Part shown: piece by piece, positions 1-7,778 of the stretch | Layout: every line of letters begins with the position of its first letter | How positions within the stretch are numbered: the first letter of the stretch is position 1 | Source of the DNA: an uncultured Flavobacteriales bacterium | GTDB lineage: Bacteria > Bacteroidota > Bacteroidia > Flavobacteriales_D > Sanyastnellaceae | Length of the DNA: 42,764 bases | Direction of reading: 5' to 3' | Assembly (NCBI GenBank): GCA_937967465.1 | Contig: CALBSW010000039.1 | Span: 1-42,764 of the forward strand | Program-made: the position numbers and the translations under genes | The notes under the pieces: model-generated | The model's input: only the letters and a program-made list of their open reading frames with translations | Databases searched by the model: none | What the model was told of the DNA's origin: nothing

Positions 1-270
1 GCCGCCAGGGCCGCAGCTTCTTCGGCAGCCGCCAGGGCCGCAGCTTCTTCGGCAGCCGCCTGGGCCGCAGCTTCTTCGGCAGCCGCTTGAGCCGCAGCTT
101 CTTCGGCAGCCGCCTGGGCCGCAGCTTCTTCGGCAGCCGCCTGGGCCGCAGCTTCTTCGGCAGCCGCAAGGGCCGCAGCTTCTTCGGCAGCCGCAAGGGC
201 CGCAGCTTCTTCGGCAGCCGCCAGGGCCGCAGCTTCTTCGGCAGCCGCCAGGGCCGCAGCTTCTTCGGCA
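1..270. repeat. 27-bp tandem repeat, 10 copies, continuing off the left edge
   Basis: Ten head-to-tail 27-bp units differ only at a 5-bp variable block (ccagg, cctgg, cttga, caagg). They lie inside the minus-strand gene and encode AEEAAA(L/Q)AA per unit. The variable block switches Leu (CTG or TTG) and Gln (CAG or CAA). All other positions are identical at nucleotide level, which points to recent slippage or unequal recombination. There are no spacers, so this is not a CRISPR array. Confidence 0.97.
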
Positions 271-3245
271 GAAATCGCTTCGCGCCAAATCTCAGACTGC
301 GCACTCCAAATTTCTTGAACGCGCTGCGCTGCTTCTGCCCGCTTCAGACCCGCTGCAAACCCCACCTCTTGTTGGTCCCACTTGTCTTCTGCCGATCGCA
401 ATTCGGATGCCTTGGATCTCGCATCCTCCATGGATTCCATAGCCATGTCCAATTCGGACAAGGCCATCTCCAAAGCCTGCCATGCCGAATTGTCCCGCAA
501 GACGTCCGACGCGCGCCATTCCTCCCACTCAGCCTCCGATTCCATTTGCCAATTGGCCGGGCGCTCAGCGAAACCAGCTTCCCAAGCCTCCAACATGGCT
601 TGCCTCAGGTCTACCCATCGGCTGGCCACTTTTTCATCCAATTCCGCCAAGTCCTGCGCATTCTCAATCTGCGGAACAGCCGACGGACCAGCAGCAGAAA
701 CAAATCGTCGCCAAGCTCTTGCAACGGCCTCATCGGATTCCGCGAAAAGTGCCATCTCCCTGCGCAATTCGTCTTTGATGGCGTCCTCCAAGCCAGACCA
801 ACCCTGAAACCCAAAACCAACGAGGGACTCTGCACCATTCTCTCCCAATGGGTCCTCGAGGCCCTCCGAGCCCACCTTTTTGCCTGCGGACTCCAACTCA
901 CCCTCCTCTTGAAGCCCTGCCATCTCCACCTCGAGCAAGGCACTCCTCTCCACTTCCCATTGATCACGATGGGATTCCCACTGGCGGCGTTGTCGATCGA
1001 GCCACTTGCCGCGCCAGCCAGCACGCTCCTTCCGAGACCACACCCCTAAGCCTCTCGACAACACAAAGTCGACTTCTTCAAAAAGCTGATCGCCTCTGTC
1101 CACGGTCCAAATGGAAGCCGCTGGATCCACTTCAGCCACGCCCCGTTGGGCGTCCACATGATCGGCCCAACTGCGCTGCAATTCATCGAAGCCAGGACGG
1201 CCTTCCTGTTGCAATTCTCGGAGCGCCAATTTTTCCCTCCGGTAGGCCAGAGCTGCGTCACCCGCGACTTTGGCGAGAGATGCTTTGGTAGCCGATTGAA
1301 CCGCCTCACTCCACGTATCCAGCATGGCGCGGATGTCATCGAAATCGACTGCGTCCTGTAGCTGACTGCTCACCCTCGAAGCATCTGGAGCCCAACCTTC
1401 CAATAGGTCCACTGCATCATACAGCGCTCCAGCCAGTGTCATGTTGGGGTTGTCCAAAAAGGACTGCTCCAGAACCAACACTTGCTCCATGTTTTGCTCC
1501 CACACTTCCTGCACCAAGGCAGGCGACTCCATGAGCAACTGATTCAAGGTTTCTTCAGCTGGTCGAACCTCGGCCCATTCTACTGCTGACCTCTGCGGGA
1601 GATCAAGCCCAGCCTCTTGAATGGCATCCGCCTCAGCCATTGGTTGTTCCACTGGCTTTTTGGCTCCTGCCACGTCTGACACCCTGACTCCCTCAACATC
1701 TTCTGGCCGGTCCAAGGCCTGGGATGCACCCAGCGGGACGTTTCGAGAAGCGAGGCCCTCCTCGCTCGACCAACGGGACTTCACCCACTCTCCCCAAACC
1801 AGAGGAGATTCGGACAACACCGCAGTGTCCGTTGCCGCAGCTTCTTCTGTTGCTTTTGCTGCTAGATCAGACACTTCTGTGGCACGCAAATCTGCGATCA
1901 TGGCCCAGTCCGGTTGCACCCGCTCCGTGAAGTTCCAGCCTCGCCCCTCTTTTCGAAGCTCCCATGTGCCATCTACAGTGCCATAGGTTTCAGCGACGAC
2001 GTTTTGGTCTTGGTCCATCAGCGCGATACGCACCCCCGCTTCTGAATCCAGCCCTCCCAACTGGAGGTGCTCCGCCTCTTGGTTGGCGAGGGGCAGGTCT
2101 TCTTTCACCTCACCTTGCTGATACACCCGCAAGGACAACCCAGCAGTCTCCACTTCTTCTTCCACCCAAGCCACCGTGCCAGACTCGAATGGCCTGTCCT
2201 GCAGCTCCACTCGAAACGCGTGGACTTGACCGTCAGAGGCCGCGCGATTGGACGCAAACCAAGCCCCGCCATCCGGCTCAGGGATGAAAAACGCATCGTC
2301 ATTGACCGAATTGATGGGAAACGGCAACCGCTGCGGTCGGCCTTGAAAGACACCTCCAGACCACGGGATGGCATAGATGTCATAGCCCCCAAGTCCTCCC
2401 GGTCGATCGGAGGAGAAGTACAGGATTCCATCGCGACTGAGAAACGCATCCCGCTCGTTGAATTCCGTGTTAATCGAGTCGCCAAGCGGCACGGGGTCAC
2501 TGTACCCGCCGGAACTCAGCTTGATACTGAACAAGTCCCAACCGTTCTTTCCATTCTTGCCCAACGAGCCGAAAACCAACAACGTATCGCCATCATGAAA
2601 AGCCATGCGGCCAGCAGGCACTTTGGCATCTGCTTTGGATCTCAAATCCGCGGGAACAGAAACCAATCTCAGACCAGGCGTTTCAGGTTGATAGAATCGA
2701 AAAGCCGCTTCTGGATCTGCCGGAATGCGGTCAAGCACTTGCAAGCCAACCGCTTCGTCCGGTGACCATTGAACGGCTTGGCACATCCTGGATGCCGTGC
2801 GGGCTTCCTCACCAAACCGGGCCTTTTTCCCAGCCGCTGCCAGATAAGCGGTGTACAAGTCAGCGGCGCGATCAAAGTCGTATTCCAATTGAGCCAACCG
2901 CGCCCTGTGGAACTCCAAGTCGACGTCAGAGCATGCTTTGCGAATGGCAATGCGCAAGTGGCGACGTGCCATGGACAACCTTCCCGGCTCGCGCAATGCA
3001 CAGCCGGCCAACCTTCCATGCAGACATCCCTCTTCAGGATACAGGCTAACCAACCGTTCAAAATCCGCCAAGGCCTCCAACCATCGCCCTGCCTGGTAAT
3101 GGGCTTCCGCCCGCTCGCGAACGGCGTTGAGGTCCGTCTCTTGCGCTGTCAAAGACCAGGGTCCGGCCAACAAGCACAGCCACACCACGCGAAATCCAAC
3201 GGATTTCACGCTTTGGAACACTTGACCGACCCGCCGGCGCCTCAT
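1..3245 (-). CDS. Large envelope protein with TPR-like N-terminus, PD40 repeat and Ala/Glu tandem-repeat helix (3' partial)
   Basis: The reading frame stays open from the ATG at 3245 to the left edge, giving 1081 residues with no stop. A signal peptide covers about residues 1-35 (hydrophobic VVWLCLLAG, cleavage near LTAQ). Residues 40-150 are TPR-like (HYQAGRWLEALADFERL). Around 255-300 there is a PD40/TolB-type blade (ILYFSSDRPGGLGGYDIY), as in Bacteroidota OmpA- and PorE-like envelope proteins. From about 450 the protein becomes helical and rich in Glu, Trp, Ala and Gln. From residue 992 it enters perfect 9-residue AEEAAA(L/Q)AA repeats that continue past the edge. The family suggests an exported, probably periplasmic or outer-membrane-associated scaffold, but the C-terminal domain that would settle this (OmpA, SPOR or other) is outside the window. 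It is divergent from pruA. The start is chosen because the signal peptide begins there and a TGAATTTG box lies 6 nt upstream. Confidence 0.85.
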   Translation of the reverse strand, partial: MRRRRVGQVFQSVKSVGFRVVWLCLLAGPWSLTAQETDLNAVRERAEAHYQAGRWLEALADFERLVSLYPEEGCLHGRLAGCALREPGRLSMARRHLRIAIRKACSDVDLEFHRARLAQLEYDFDRAADLYTAYLAAAGKKARFGEEARTASRMCQAVQWSPDEAVGLQVLDRIPADPEAAFRFYQPETPGLRLVSVPADLRSKADAKVPAGRMAFHDGDTLLVFGSLGKNGKNGWDLFSIKLSSGGYSDPVPLGDSINTEFNERDAFLSRDGILYFSSDRPGGLGGYDIYAIPWSGGVFQGRPQRLPFPINSVNDDAFFIPEPDGGAWFASNRAASDGQVHAFRVELQDRPFESGTVAWVEEEVETAGLSLRVYQQGEVKEDLPLANQEAEHLQLGGLDSEAGVRIALMDQDQNVVAETYGTVDGTWELRKEGRGWNFTERVQPDWAMIADLRATEVSDLAAKATEEAAATDTAVLSESPLVWGEWVKSRWSSEEGLASRNVPLGASQALDRPEDVEGVRVSDVAGAKKPVEQPMAEADAIQEAGLDLPQRSAVEWAEVRPAEETLNQLLMESPALVQEVWEQNMEQVLVLEQSFLDNPNMTLAGALYDAVDLLEGWAPDASRVSSQLQDAVDFDDIRAMLDTWSEAVQSATKASLAKVAGDAALAYRREKLALRELQQEGRPGFDELQRSWADHVDAQRGVAEVDPAASIWTVDRGDQLFEEVDFVLSRGLGVWSRKERAGWRGKWLDRQRRQWESHRDQWEVERSALLEVEMAGLQEEGELESAGKKVGSEGLEDPLGENGAESLVGFGFQGWSGLEDAIKDELRREMALFAESDEAVARAWRRFVSAAGPSAVPQIENAQDLAELDEKVASRWVDLRQAMLEAWEAGFAERPANWQMESEAEWEEWRASDVLRDNSAWQALEMALSELDMAMESMEDARSKASELRSAEDKWDQQEVGFAAGLKRAEAAQRVQEIWSAQSEIWREAISAEEAAALAAAEEAAALAAAEEAAALAAAEEAAALAAAEEAAAQAAAEEAAAQAAAEEAAAQAAAEEAAAQAAAEEAAALAAAEEAAALA

Positions 3246-3251
3246 GCTTGG

Positions 3252-3259
3252 CAAATTCA
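3252..3259 (-). promoter_or_regulatory. Putative -7 element TGAATTTG of the PD40/repeat protein gene
   Basis: Reads TGAATTTG on the minus strand, one mismatch from the Bacteroidota TAnnTTTG core, 6 nt before the ATG at 3245. No clear -33 TTTG partner is visible. Confidence 0.35.
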
Positions 3260-3320
3260 GGCCCAACGGGCATCCTCCGTGTCAGAATCGCCGGTGTTTT
3301 CAACAGGAATGGCCTGACCC

Positions 3321-3350
3321 TTTGGTCGCTTGGGTTGACCTCTACCTTTG
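3321..3350 (+). promoter_or_regulatory. Bacteroidota-type promoter of pruA (TTTG-N18-TACCTTTG)
   Basis: TTTG at 3321-3324 and TACCTTTG at 3343-3350 are separated by 18 nt, a good match to the -33/-7 promoter of Bacteroidota primary sigma factors. The ATG of pruA follows 18 nt later. This argues against the in-frame TTG at 3348 as the start, because it lies inside the -7 box. Confidence 0.65.
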
Positions 3351-3368
3351 CCGCCAGAACGAACATCC

Positions 3369-5000
3369 ATGCCCAACGCATTCTTTCAAGTCCCCTATCC
3401 GGAGAACGAGCCGGTTTTGAGCTACGGCCCAGGCAGCCCCGAACGCGAAGCACAGCTCGCAGAATATGAGCGCATGCTGAACCAGGAGCCGGTGTCAGTC
3501 CCCATGGTCATTGGCGGCCGCAAAGTCACCACCGACGACCGCCGCTCCCTGACCCCACCGCATGACCACCAACGTGTCATCGGCCATGCACACTTTGGCA
3601 CTGCGGACCATGTTCGCGAGGCCATCGATGCCGCCCTCGAAGCCCGAACCGGATGGGCGGCGCTCAGTTGGGAACAGCGCGCCAGCATTTTCCTGCGGGC
3701 AGCTGAAATGCTCGCTGGTCCCTGGCGCACGCGCATCAACGCGGCCACCATGCTGGCTCAGGGCAAGAACCTGCACCAAGCAGAAATCGATGCCGCTTGT
3801 GAATTCATCGACTTCCTGCGGTTCAACTGCCACTTTGCGCAAGAGATCTACGCCCAGCAACCTGAGAGTGCACCGGGCATTTGGAACCGCCTGGAATACC
3901 GCGCCCTCGAGGGATTCGTCTTTGCCATTACCCCATTCAACTTCACCGCCATCGCGGGCAACCTGCCCATTTCCGCTGCGCTCATGGGGAATGTCGTGGT
4001 GTGGAAACCTTCCGACGAGCAGATCTACTCCGCGCACGTCATCATGGAACTGCTCCACGAAGCGGGCCTTCCGGAAGGCGTCATCAACCTCGTGACCGTG
4101 GATGGGCCTGTGGCTGGTGATGTGGTATTCAACCACCCGGACTTCTCCGGACTGCACTTCACGGGCAGCACTGGCGTCTTCCGCCACCTCTGGAAGACCA
4201 TCGGCGAAAACATCGCCAAGTACAGGACGTACCCCCGCATTGTGGGTGAGACTGGGGGAAAGGACTTCATTTTGGCACACCGCTCAGCCAACGTGGACGA
4301 GGTGGTGACCGGCATCGTTCGCGGAGCCTTTGAATTCCAAGGGCAGAAGTGCAGCGCCGCAAGCCGCGTCTACCTCCCGGACAACTTGTGGCCTGAAATC
4401 CAAGAGAAGCTGGTTGCCGAAGTGGGCACGCTCAAGGTGGGCACCCCTGGCGATCCGACCAACTTCGTGGGAGCCGTGATCAGCCGCCGCTCCTTCGACA
4501 AAATCCAAGGCTACATCGACTTTGCCCGGAACAGCGACGACGCGGAGATCCTGTGTGGTGGCGGATGCGATGACAGCGTCGGCTATTTCGTCGAGCCCAC
4601 CGTGGTCCTCGCGAAAACCCCGCACTTCAAAACCATGGAAGAGGAGATCTTCGGACCGGTGGTGACCTTGTATGTCTACCCTGCTGACGATTTCGACGCC
4701 GCATTGGAAATGGTCGACTCCACCAGCGAGTACGCCCTGACTGGCGCTGTGTTTGCCCGGGAACGCTACGCCATCGATGACGCCATGCGCGCCTTGGAGA
4801 ATGCCGCTGGCAACTTCTACATCAACGACAAACCGACCGGGGCCGTTGTGGGACAGCAGCCATTTGGAGGTGCCCGAGGTTCTGGAACCAACGACAAGGC
4901 TGGGTCTTACTTGAATCTGTTGCGCTGGGTCAGCCCTCGGACCATCAAGGAAACCCTGACGCCTCCCCGCAACTACCGCTACCCTTTTCACCAAGGCTAA
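3369..5000 (+). CDS. pruA: L-glutamate gamma-semialdehyde (1-pyrroline-5-carboxylate) dehydrogenase
   Basis: Oxidises glutamate 5-semialdehyde (P5C) to glutamate with NAD+, the second step of proline catabolism, in the cytoplasm. The 543-aa product has the length and N-terminus (FFQVP..NEPV.SY.PGSPER) of the single-function P5CDH of Bacteroidota. The aldehyde dehydrogenase fold is complete: general base Glu at about 294 in VGETGGKDF, nucleophile Cys at about 328 in FQGQKCSAASR, and the C-terminal PFGGARGSGTNDKAG motif that contacts substrate and cofactor. The separate proline dehydrogenase (PutA/ProDH) is not in this window, so the gene is not in an obvious proline operon here. It has its own promoter and ends at a strong bidirectional terminator. 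Start ATG 3369 is preferred over TTG 3348 because of the promoter position and family alignment. Confidence 0.96.
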   Translation: MPNAFFQVPYPENEPVLSYGPGSPEREAQLAEYERMLNQEPVSVPMVIGGRKVTTDDRRSLTPPHDHQRVIGHAHFGTADHVREAIDAALEARTGWAALSWEQRASIFLRAAEMLAGPWRTRINAATMLAQGKNLHQAEIDAACEFIDFLRFNCHFAQEIYAQQPESAPGIWNRLEYRALEGFVFAITPFNFTAIAGNLPISAALMGNVVVWKPSDEQIYSAHVIMELLHEAGLPEGVINLVTVDGPVAGDVVFNHPDFSGLHFTGSTGVFRHLWKTIGENIAKYRTYPRIVGETGGKDFILAHRSANVDEVVTGIVRGAFEFQGQKCSAASRVYLPDNLWPEIQEKLVAEVGTLKVGTPGDPTNFVGAVISRRSFDKIQGYIDFARNSDDAEILCGGGCDDSVGYFVEPTVVLAKTPHFKTMEEEIFGPVVTLYVYPADDFDAALEMVDSTSEYALTGAVFARERYAIDDAMRALENAAGNFYINDKPTGAVVGQQPFGGARGSGTNDKAGSYLNLLRWVSPRTIKETLTPPRNYRYPFHQG

Positions 5001-5018
5001 TCAGGGACTTTCGCACAT

Positions 5019-5048
5019 GAAAAAGGGCGCCGCGTGGCGCCCTTTTTC
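5019..5048. terminator. Bidirectional intrinsic terminator between pruA and the AT-hook protein
   Basis: A 13-bp perfect stem (gaaaaagggcgcc / ggcgccctttttc) with a 4-nt loop (gcgt) sits between two convergent stop codons (5000 and 5069). The A-tract and T-tract form part of the stem, so it works as a U-tailed terminator in both directions. Confidence 0.92.
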
Positions 5049-5068
5049 GTTGAATGTGCAGCTGTTGG

Positions 5069-5926
5069 TCAGGCCTTTTTCGCGGCCTTCTTGGCTGCGG
5101 GCTTGCGGGCCGGAGCCTTCTTGGCCGCAGGCTTCGCTGCTGCCTTCTTGGCTGCAGGCTTGCGCGCTGGAGCCTTTTTGGCCGCAGGCTTTGCTGCTGC
5201 CTTCTTGGTTGCAGGCTTGCGCGCTGGAGCCTTTTTGGCCGCAGGCTTTGCTGCCGTCTTCTTGGCAGCGGGCTTGCGCGCCGGAGCCTTGGACTCCACC
5301 GCAGCTGAAGGACGACGTGGCTGTCGGCCGCGATCGTCCATGGGCTTGGATGCCACCGTCTCAAACAACTTGTCGTAAGGGGCCTTGAGGCCGCCCTCTG
5401 CATTCATCCAAGACTTGAGAACGAGGAACTTCTCCTTCTTTCCGGGCAGTCCAACCGTGTCAATCTTGTTCAACGTGCTGCGCAGACGGAATGCCGCATT
5501 CAGCACGCTGGCCTTGGCATTCTTCTCCTTCTCAGCCGGCAGGTTGTTGAGAACCATCGCATCTCGGACCAATTCCGCATAACTCAATGGACGGTCGCAC
5601 TGGCGGAGACGACGCAAGATGAAATTGCCCCAAACGCTCTTCGGGCCGCGCTTCTTGGGACGACCTGCTTTCTTTTTGGGTTCAGCAGAAGCTTCGGATT
5701 TCCTGGGGCGACCTGGACCACGCTTTGCCGGCGTCGCAGTTGCTGGAGCTGGGGAGGTCTTGGGTGCCGCCAAACCCGAGATGGGCATCGATGCACCCCC
5801 CAACCGGGCAATGACTTGGTCCACATGCTGCAGACGGGCTGCCAATTGAATGCGCTCCTGTTCGTAGAAGCTTCGAATTTGCTGGAGCTCATTGGCGTCC
5901 AGAGAAATGGCTGATTTTTTTGCCAT
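5069..5926 (-). CDS. Nucleoid-type DNA-binding protein: AT-hooks, winged-helix-like core, histone H1-like Lys/Ala tail
   Basis: 285 aa, very basic, no signal peptide, so cytoplasmic. Residues 1-45 form a helical, coiled-coil-like segment (ANELQQIRSFYEQERIQLAARLQHVDQ, in part). Two AT-hook cores follow: GRPRK near 72-76 and GRPKKRGPK near 88-96, which bind the AT minor groove. Residues 98-185 look like a compact winged-helix or HARE-HTH-like domain (FILRRLRQCDRPLSYAELV); this is inferred from pattern only. The tail from residue 214 is 3.8 copies of a 19-aa unit (APARKPAAKK(A/T)AAKPAAKK), as in histone H1 and bacterial H1-like proteins such as AlgP. It probably compacts or bridges DNA. It converges on pruA across a shared terminator. 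The upstream region is AT-rich for this genome and contains a palindrome that could be its own operator. The exact function is not known. Confidence 0.85.
   Translation of the reverse strand: MAKKSAISLDANELQQIRSFYEQERIQLAARLQHVDQVIARLGGASMPISGLAAPKTSPAPATATPAKRGPGRPRKSEASAEPKKKAGRPKKRGPKSVWGNFILRRLRQCDRPLSYAELVRDAMVLNNLPAEKEKNAKASVLNAAFRLRSTLNKIDTVGLPGKKEKFLVLKSWMNAEGGLKAPYDKLFETVASKPMDDRGRQPRRPSAAVESKAPARKPAAKKTAAKPAAKKAPARKPATKKAAAKPAAKKAPARKPAAKKAAAKPAAKKAPARKPAAKKAAKKA
5072..5287. repeat. 57-bp coding tandem repeat (3.8 copies) in the H1-like tail
   Basis: Encodes APARKPAAKKTAAKPAAKK-type units at residues 214-232, 233-251 and 252-270, then a partial unit to the C-terminus. Units differ at few positions. 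Copy number may vary between strains. Confidence 0.9.
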
Positions 5927-5941
5927 GGGAGATATGAGGTG

Positions 5942-5961
5942 AAATACGTCGTTTCGTATTT
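5942..5961. promoter_or_regulatory. 7-bp inverted repeat AAATACG-N6-CGTATTT, possible operator
   Basis: Perfect 7-bp arms separated by 6 nt lie 15 nt upstream of the AT-hook protein start at 5926, within the promoter region and in an AT-rich pocket of about 100 bp. It could be an operator, possibly autoregulatory, or a 5'-UTR hairpin. No further evidence is visible. Confidence 0.4.
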
Positions 5962-6028
5962 GCTAGGTGCTGCAAATCAACAACATGTTTTGCAATCCCA
6001 TCCGAAGTCCATTGCAAAAACAAACAAA

Positions 6029-6051
6029 TCCCCGGGGCATGGCCCCGGGGA
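6029..6051 (-). terminator. Intrinsic terminator of rnpB
   Basis: 10-bp perfect stem tccccggggc / gccccgggga with a 3-nt loop. On the minus strand it is followed by the T-rich run TTTGTTTGTTTTTG. It sits directly after the RNase P RNA 3' end. Confidence 0.88.
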
Positions 6052-6052
6052 C

Positions 6053-6388
6053 GTCAAGGCTGTAAGCCGGATTCTGTAGTCCCGAGGGACTTTCCACCAT
6101 TGATCTAACGCAACCTACCCTCCAGCATCGGACGGGTCGTCCTCAAACACTGGTATACATGGTCTTGCAGCCCGAAAGGTTTACCCAAGCCGTGCGGTCA
6201 CCCAACACGCTGGTGGGCTCTTACCCCACCTTCTCACCCTTGCCTGTGCCCGAGGGCCATCGGCGGTCTGAATTTCTGAAGCACTGTCTGTCACCCTTGC
6301 GGGCGCCTTCCCTTTCAGGAAGTACGGTACCCTATGCTGTCCGGACTTTCCTCACCAGCCCGAGGGCCGGCGCGGTGGAACACCTTGA
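6053..6388 (-). ncRNA. rnpB: RNase P RNA (bacterial class A)
   Basis: Catalytic RNA that removes 5' leaders from pre-tRNAs. The two universal signatures are present on the minus strand in the right order and spacing: GAGGAAAGTCCGGAC (6339-6353) near the 5' end and ACAGAATCCGGCTTAC (6062-6077) near the 3' end. The ends pair as P1 (UCAAGG near 6388 with CCUUGA near 6053). Length is about 335 nt, usual for class A. A TATCTTTG promoter core lies just upstream, and a GC hairpin plus U-run follows downstream. Exact ends are estimated to within a few bases. Protein-like reading frames across this region are spurious. Confidence 0.96.
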
Positions 6389-6392
6389 ACGC

Positions 6393-6400
6393 CAAAGATA
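6393..6400 (-). promoter_or_regulatory. -7 element TATCTTTG of rnpB
   Basis: Perfect TAnnTTTG on the minus strand, starting 1 nt after the stop codon of the upstream M28 peptidase gene and about 5 nt before the predicted RNase P RNA 5' end. Any -33 element must lie within the peptidase coding region. Confidence 0.75.
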
Positions 6401-6401
6401 C

Positions 6402-7721
6402 TCAGTCCCAAGTCACGTCGAGCACCAGGCTTTCGCCAGCCCGTTGAACTTCGACCGGAGTCACCTGCCCTTCTTCAAACATGGCCAGGCCTTCCATGTA
6501 GCCCATCATGTCATTGACTTCATGGTCTCCCATTCGCACCACGATGTCCCCTTTTTGCATGCCCGCCTTTGCTGCAGGACGATCTTCACTCACACCATCA
6601 ATCCGCATCCCCGTACCCGAAAACAAGTAGTCCGGGACAACACCGAGCGTCACCTTGAAGCGAGGTGTGTCATCGTTTGAACTGTCTTTCGTCTTGGTAA
6701 ACGGAATGGAATCCTGAACCCCCAACTCCCGCACGATGCAAGCTGCAAAATCGGCGATGCGGACCATGCCTTCGTAGTTCAACTTGTCGGCGGTATCCGT
6801 CGGTTTGTGATAGTCCTCGTGCTGGCCGGTAAAAAAGTGCAATACGGGGATGTCCTCCAGATAGAAGGAGGTGTGATCGGAAGGGCCCACGCCGCTCTCA
6901 CTCAGCACCAGTTCAAACCCCGCCCCGTCCGTCGCATTGCAGGTCTCCAAAATGTCATTCCACACTGGCGAGGTGCCGTTGCCATACACCGCCAAAGTGT
7001 CTCCGCGAAGCCGACCGACCATGTCAAAGTTGATCATCCAATCGATGTTGTCCAGACCCACCGTGGCCTCGTTGGTGTAGTGATTCGATCCCCACAGCCC
7101 CTTCTCTTCTCCGCTGAAGCTGGCCATGAGCAATGGAGACTGCGTCATGGGGACCACGGCATGACGGGAGGCCAACTCGAGGACCATGGCCACACCGCTG
7201 GCATTGTCATCCGCTCCGGGGTGCATGGCCGAATCTCCCTCTGCAGCACCTCGCCACAGGCTGTTTTCGTCGCCCCATCCGAGGTGATCGTGGTGACATC
7301 CAATCACGCCCCAGCCGGACAAGGAATCCGCTGGATTGGCCGTGGCGGCCAAGACATTCTTGCCCACCACCTCGTTGACCGTGGCCATGCCCATCGTCTT
7401 GAGGGTATCGCCATGCACCTGCATTGGAGGGTGCGGCTTGTAACGGAACGTCTGGAAGTAACCGCTGTCGCCTGCAGCCACCAAACCAAGCGCCGCCATG
7501 CGACCGGCCACCCATTCTCCCGCAGCATAAGCCCCTGGTTGTCCGGTTTCTCTGCCCTCAAAAGCGTCTGCGGTCAGGGACTCCACATCGGACCGCAGGG
7601 CGGCCACACTGGCTTCAGTGCCTTGGTCATGGACCACCACAGCGCCCCCGTCGGAGCCAGATTGACAAGCGGATGCGCCCAGCAGAATGCACAGGCCAAG
7701 GACGAGACGAGAGGTATTCAT
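6402..7721 (-). CDS. M28-family zinc metallopeptidase lipoprotein with C-terminal PDZ domain
   Basis: Probable cell-envelope aminopeptidase or carboxypeptidase-like enzyme, 439 aa. The N-terminus is a lipoprotein signal (MNTSRLVLGLCILLGASAC, lipobox LGASAC). The M28 zinc ligands and catalytic residues are visible in order: GCHHDHLGWG (His, Asp), HPGADDNASG (bridging Asp), SFSGEEKGLWGS (catalytic Glu plus ligand Glu), an Asp in INFDMVGRL, and the distal His in HEDYHKPTDT. After about residue 345 a PDZ domain follows (GVSEDRPAAKAGMQKGDIVVRMG). Known families with this M28-PDZ layout process exported peptides. It is divergent from the PD40 lipoprotein (57-bp gap), and its stop codon abuts the rnpB promoter. 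An upstream in-frame extension to 7844 is rejected because the lipoprotein signal begins at 7721. Confidence 0.92.
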   Translation of the reverse strand: MNTSRLVLGLCILLGASACQSGSDGGAVVVHDQGTEASVAALRSDVESLTADAFEGRETGQPGAYAAGEWVAGRMAALGLVAAGDSGYFQTFRYKPHPPMQVHGDTLKTMGMATVNEVVGKNVLAATANPADSLSGWGVIGCHHDHLGWGDENSLWRGAAEGDSAMHPGADDNASGVAMVLELASRHAVVPMTQSPLLMASFSGEEKGLWGSNHYTNEATVGLDNIDWMINFDMVGRLRGDTLAVYGNGTSPVWNDILETCNATDGAGFELVLSESGVGPSDHTSFYLEDIPVLHFFTGQHEDYHKPTDTADKLNYEGMVRIADFAACIVRELGVQDSIPFTKTKDSSNDDTPRFKVTLGVVPDYLFSGTGMRIDGVSEDRPAAKAGMQKGDIVVRMGDHEVNDMMGYMEGLAMFEEGQVTPVEVQRAGESLVLDVTWD

Positions 7722-7754
7722 GGAAATGGAATCGCGGTTGGAGAGGCGAAGTTC

Positions 7755-7762
7755 TACATTCG
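7755..7762 (+). promoter_or_regulatory. Putative -7 element TACATTCG of the PD40 lipoprotein gene
   Basis: TAnnTTcG match 16 nt before the ATG at 7779, in the 57-bp divergent gap. Confidence 0.35.
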
Positions 7763-7778
7763 CGTCGCTTTTTTCGCC

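Noticed and set aside
1..270. CRISPR-like array
   Set aside because: Units are directly adjacent with no unique spacers and stay in frame in a protein gene.
87..1049. Plus-strand open frame with FFGSR-type repeats
   Set aside because: It is the antisense shadow of the minus-strand Ala/Glu repeat gene. It has no domain, and its repeats only mirror the 27-bp units.
6159..6680. Plus-strand protein-coding frame
   Set aside because: It lies across the RNase P RNA and the antisense of the M28 gene, with no protein-like features.
6807..7778. Upstream extension of the PD40 lipoprotein
   Set aside because: It overlaps the M28 gene on the other strand, and the lipoprotein signal begins at 7779.
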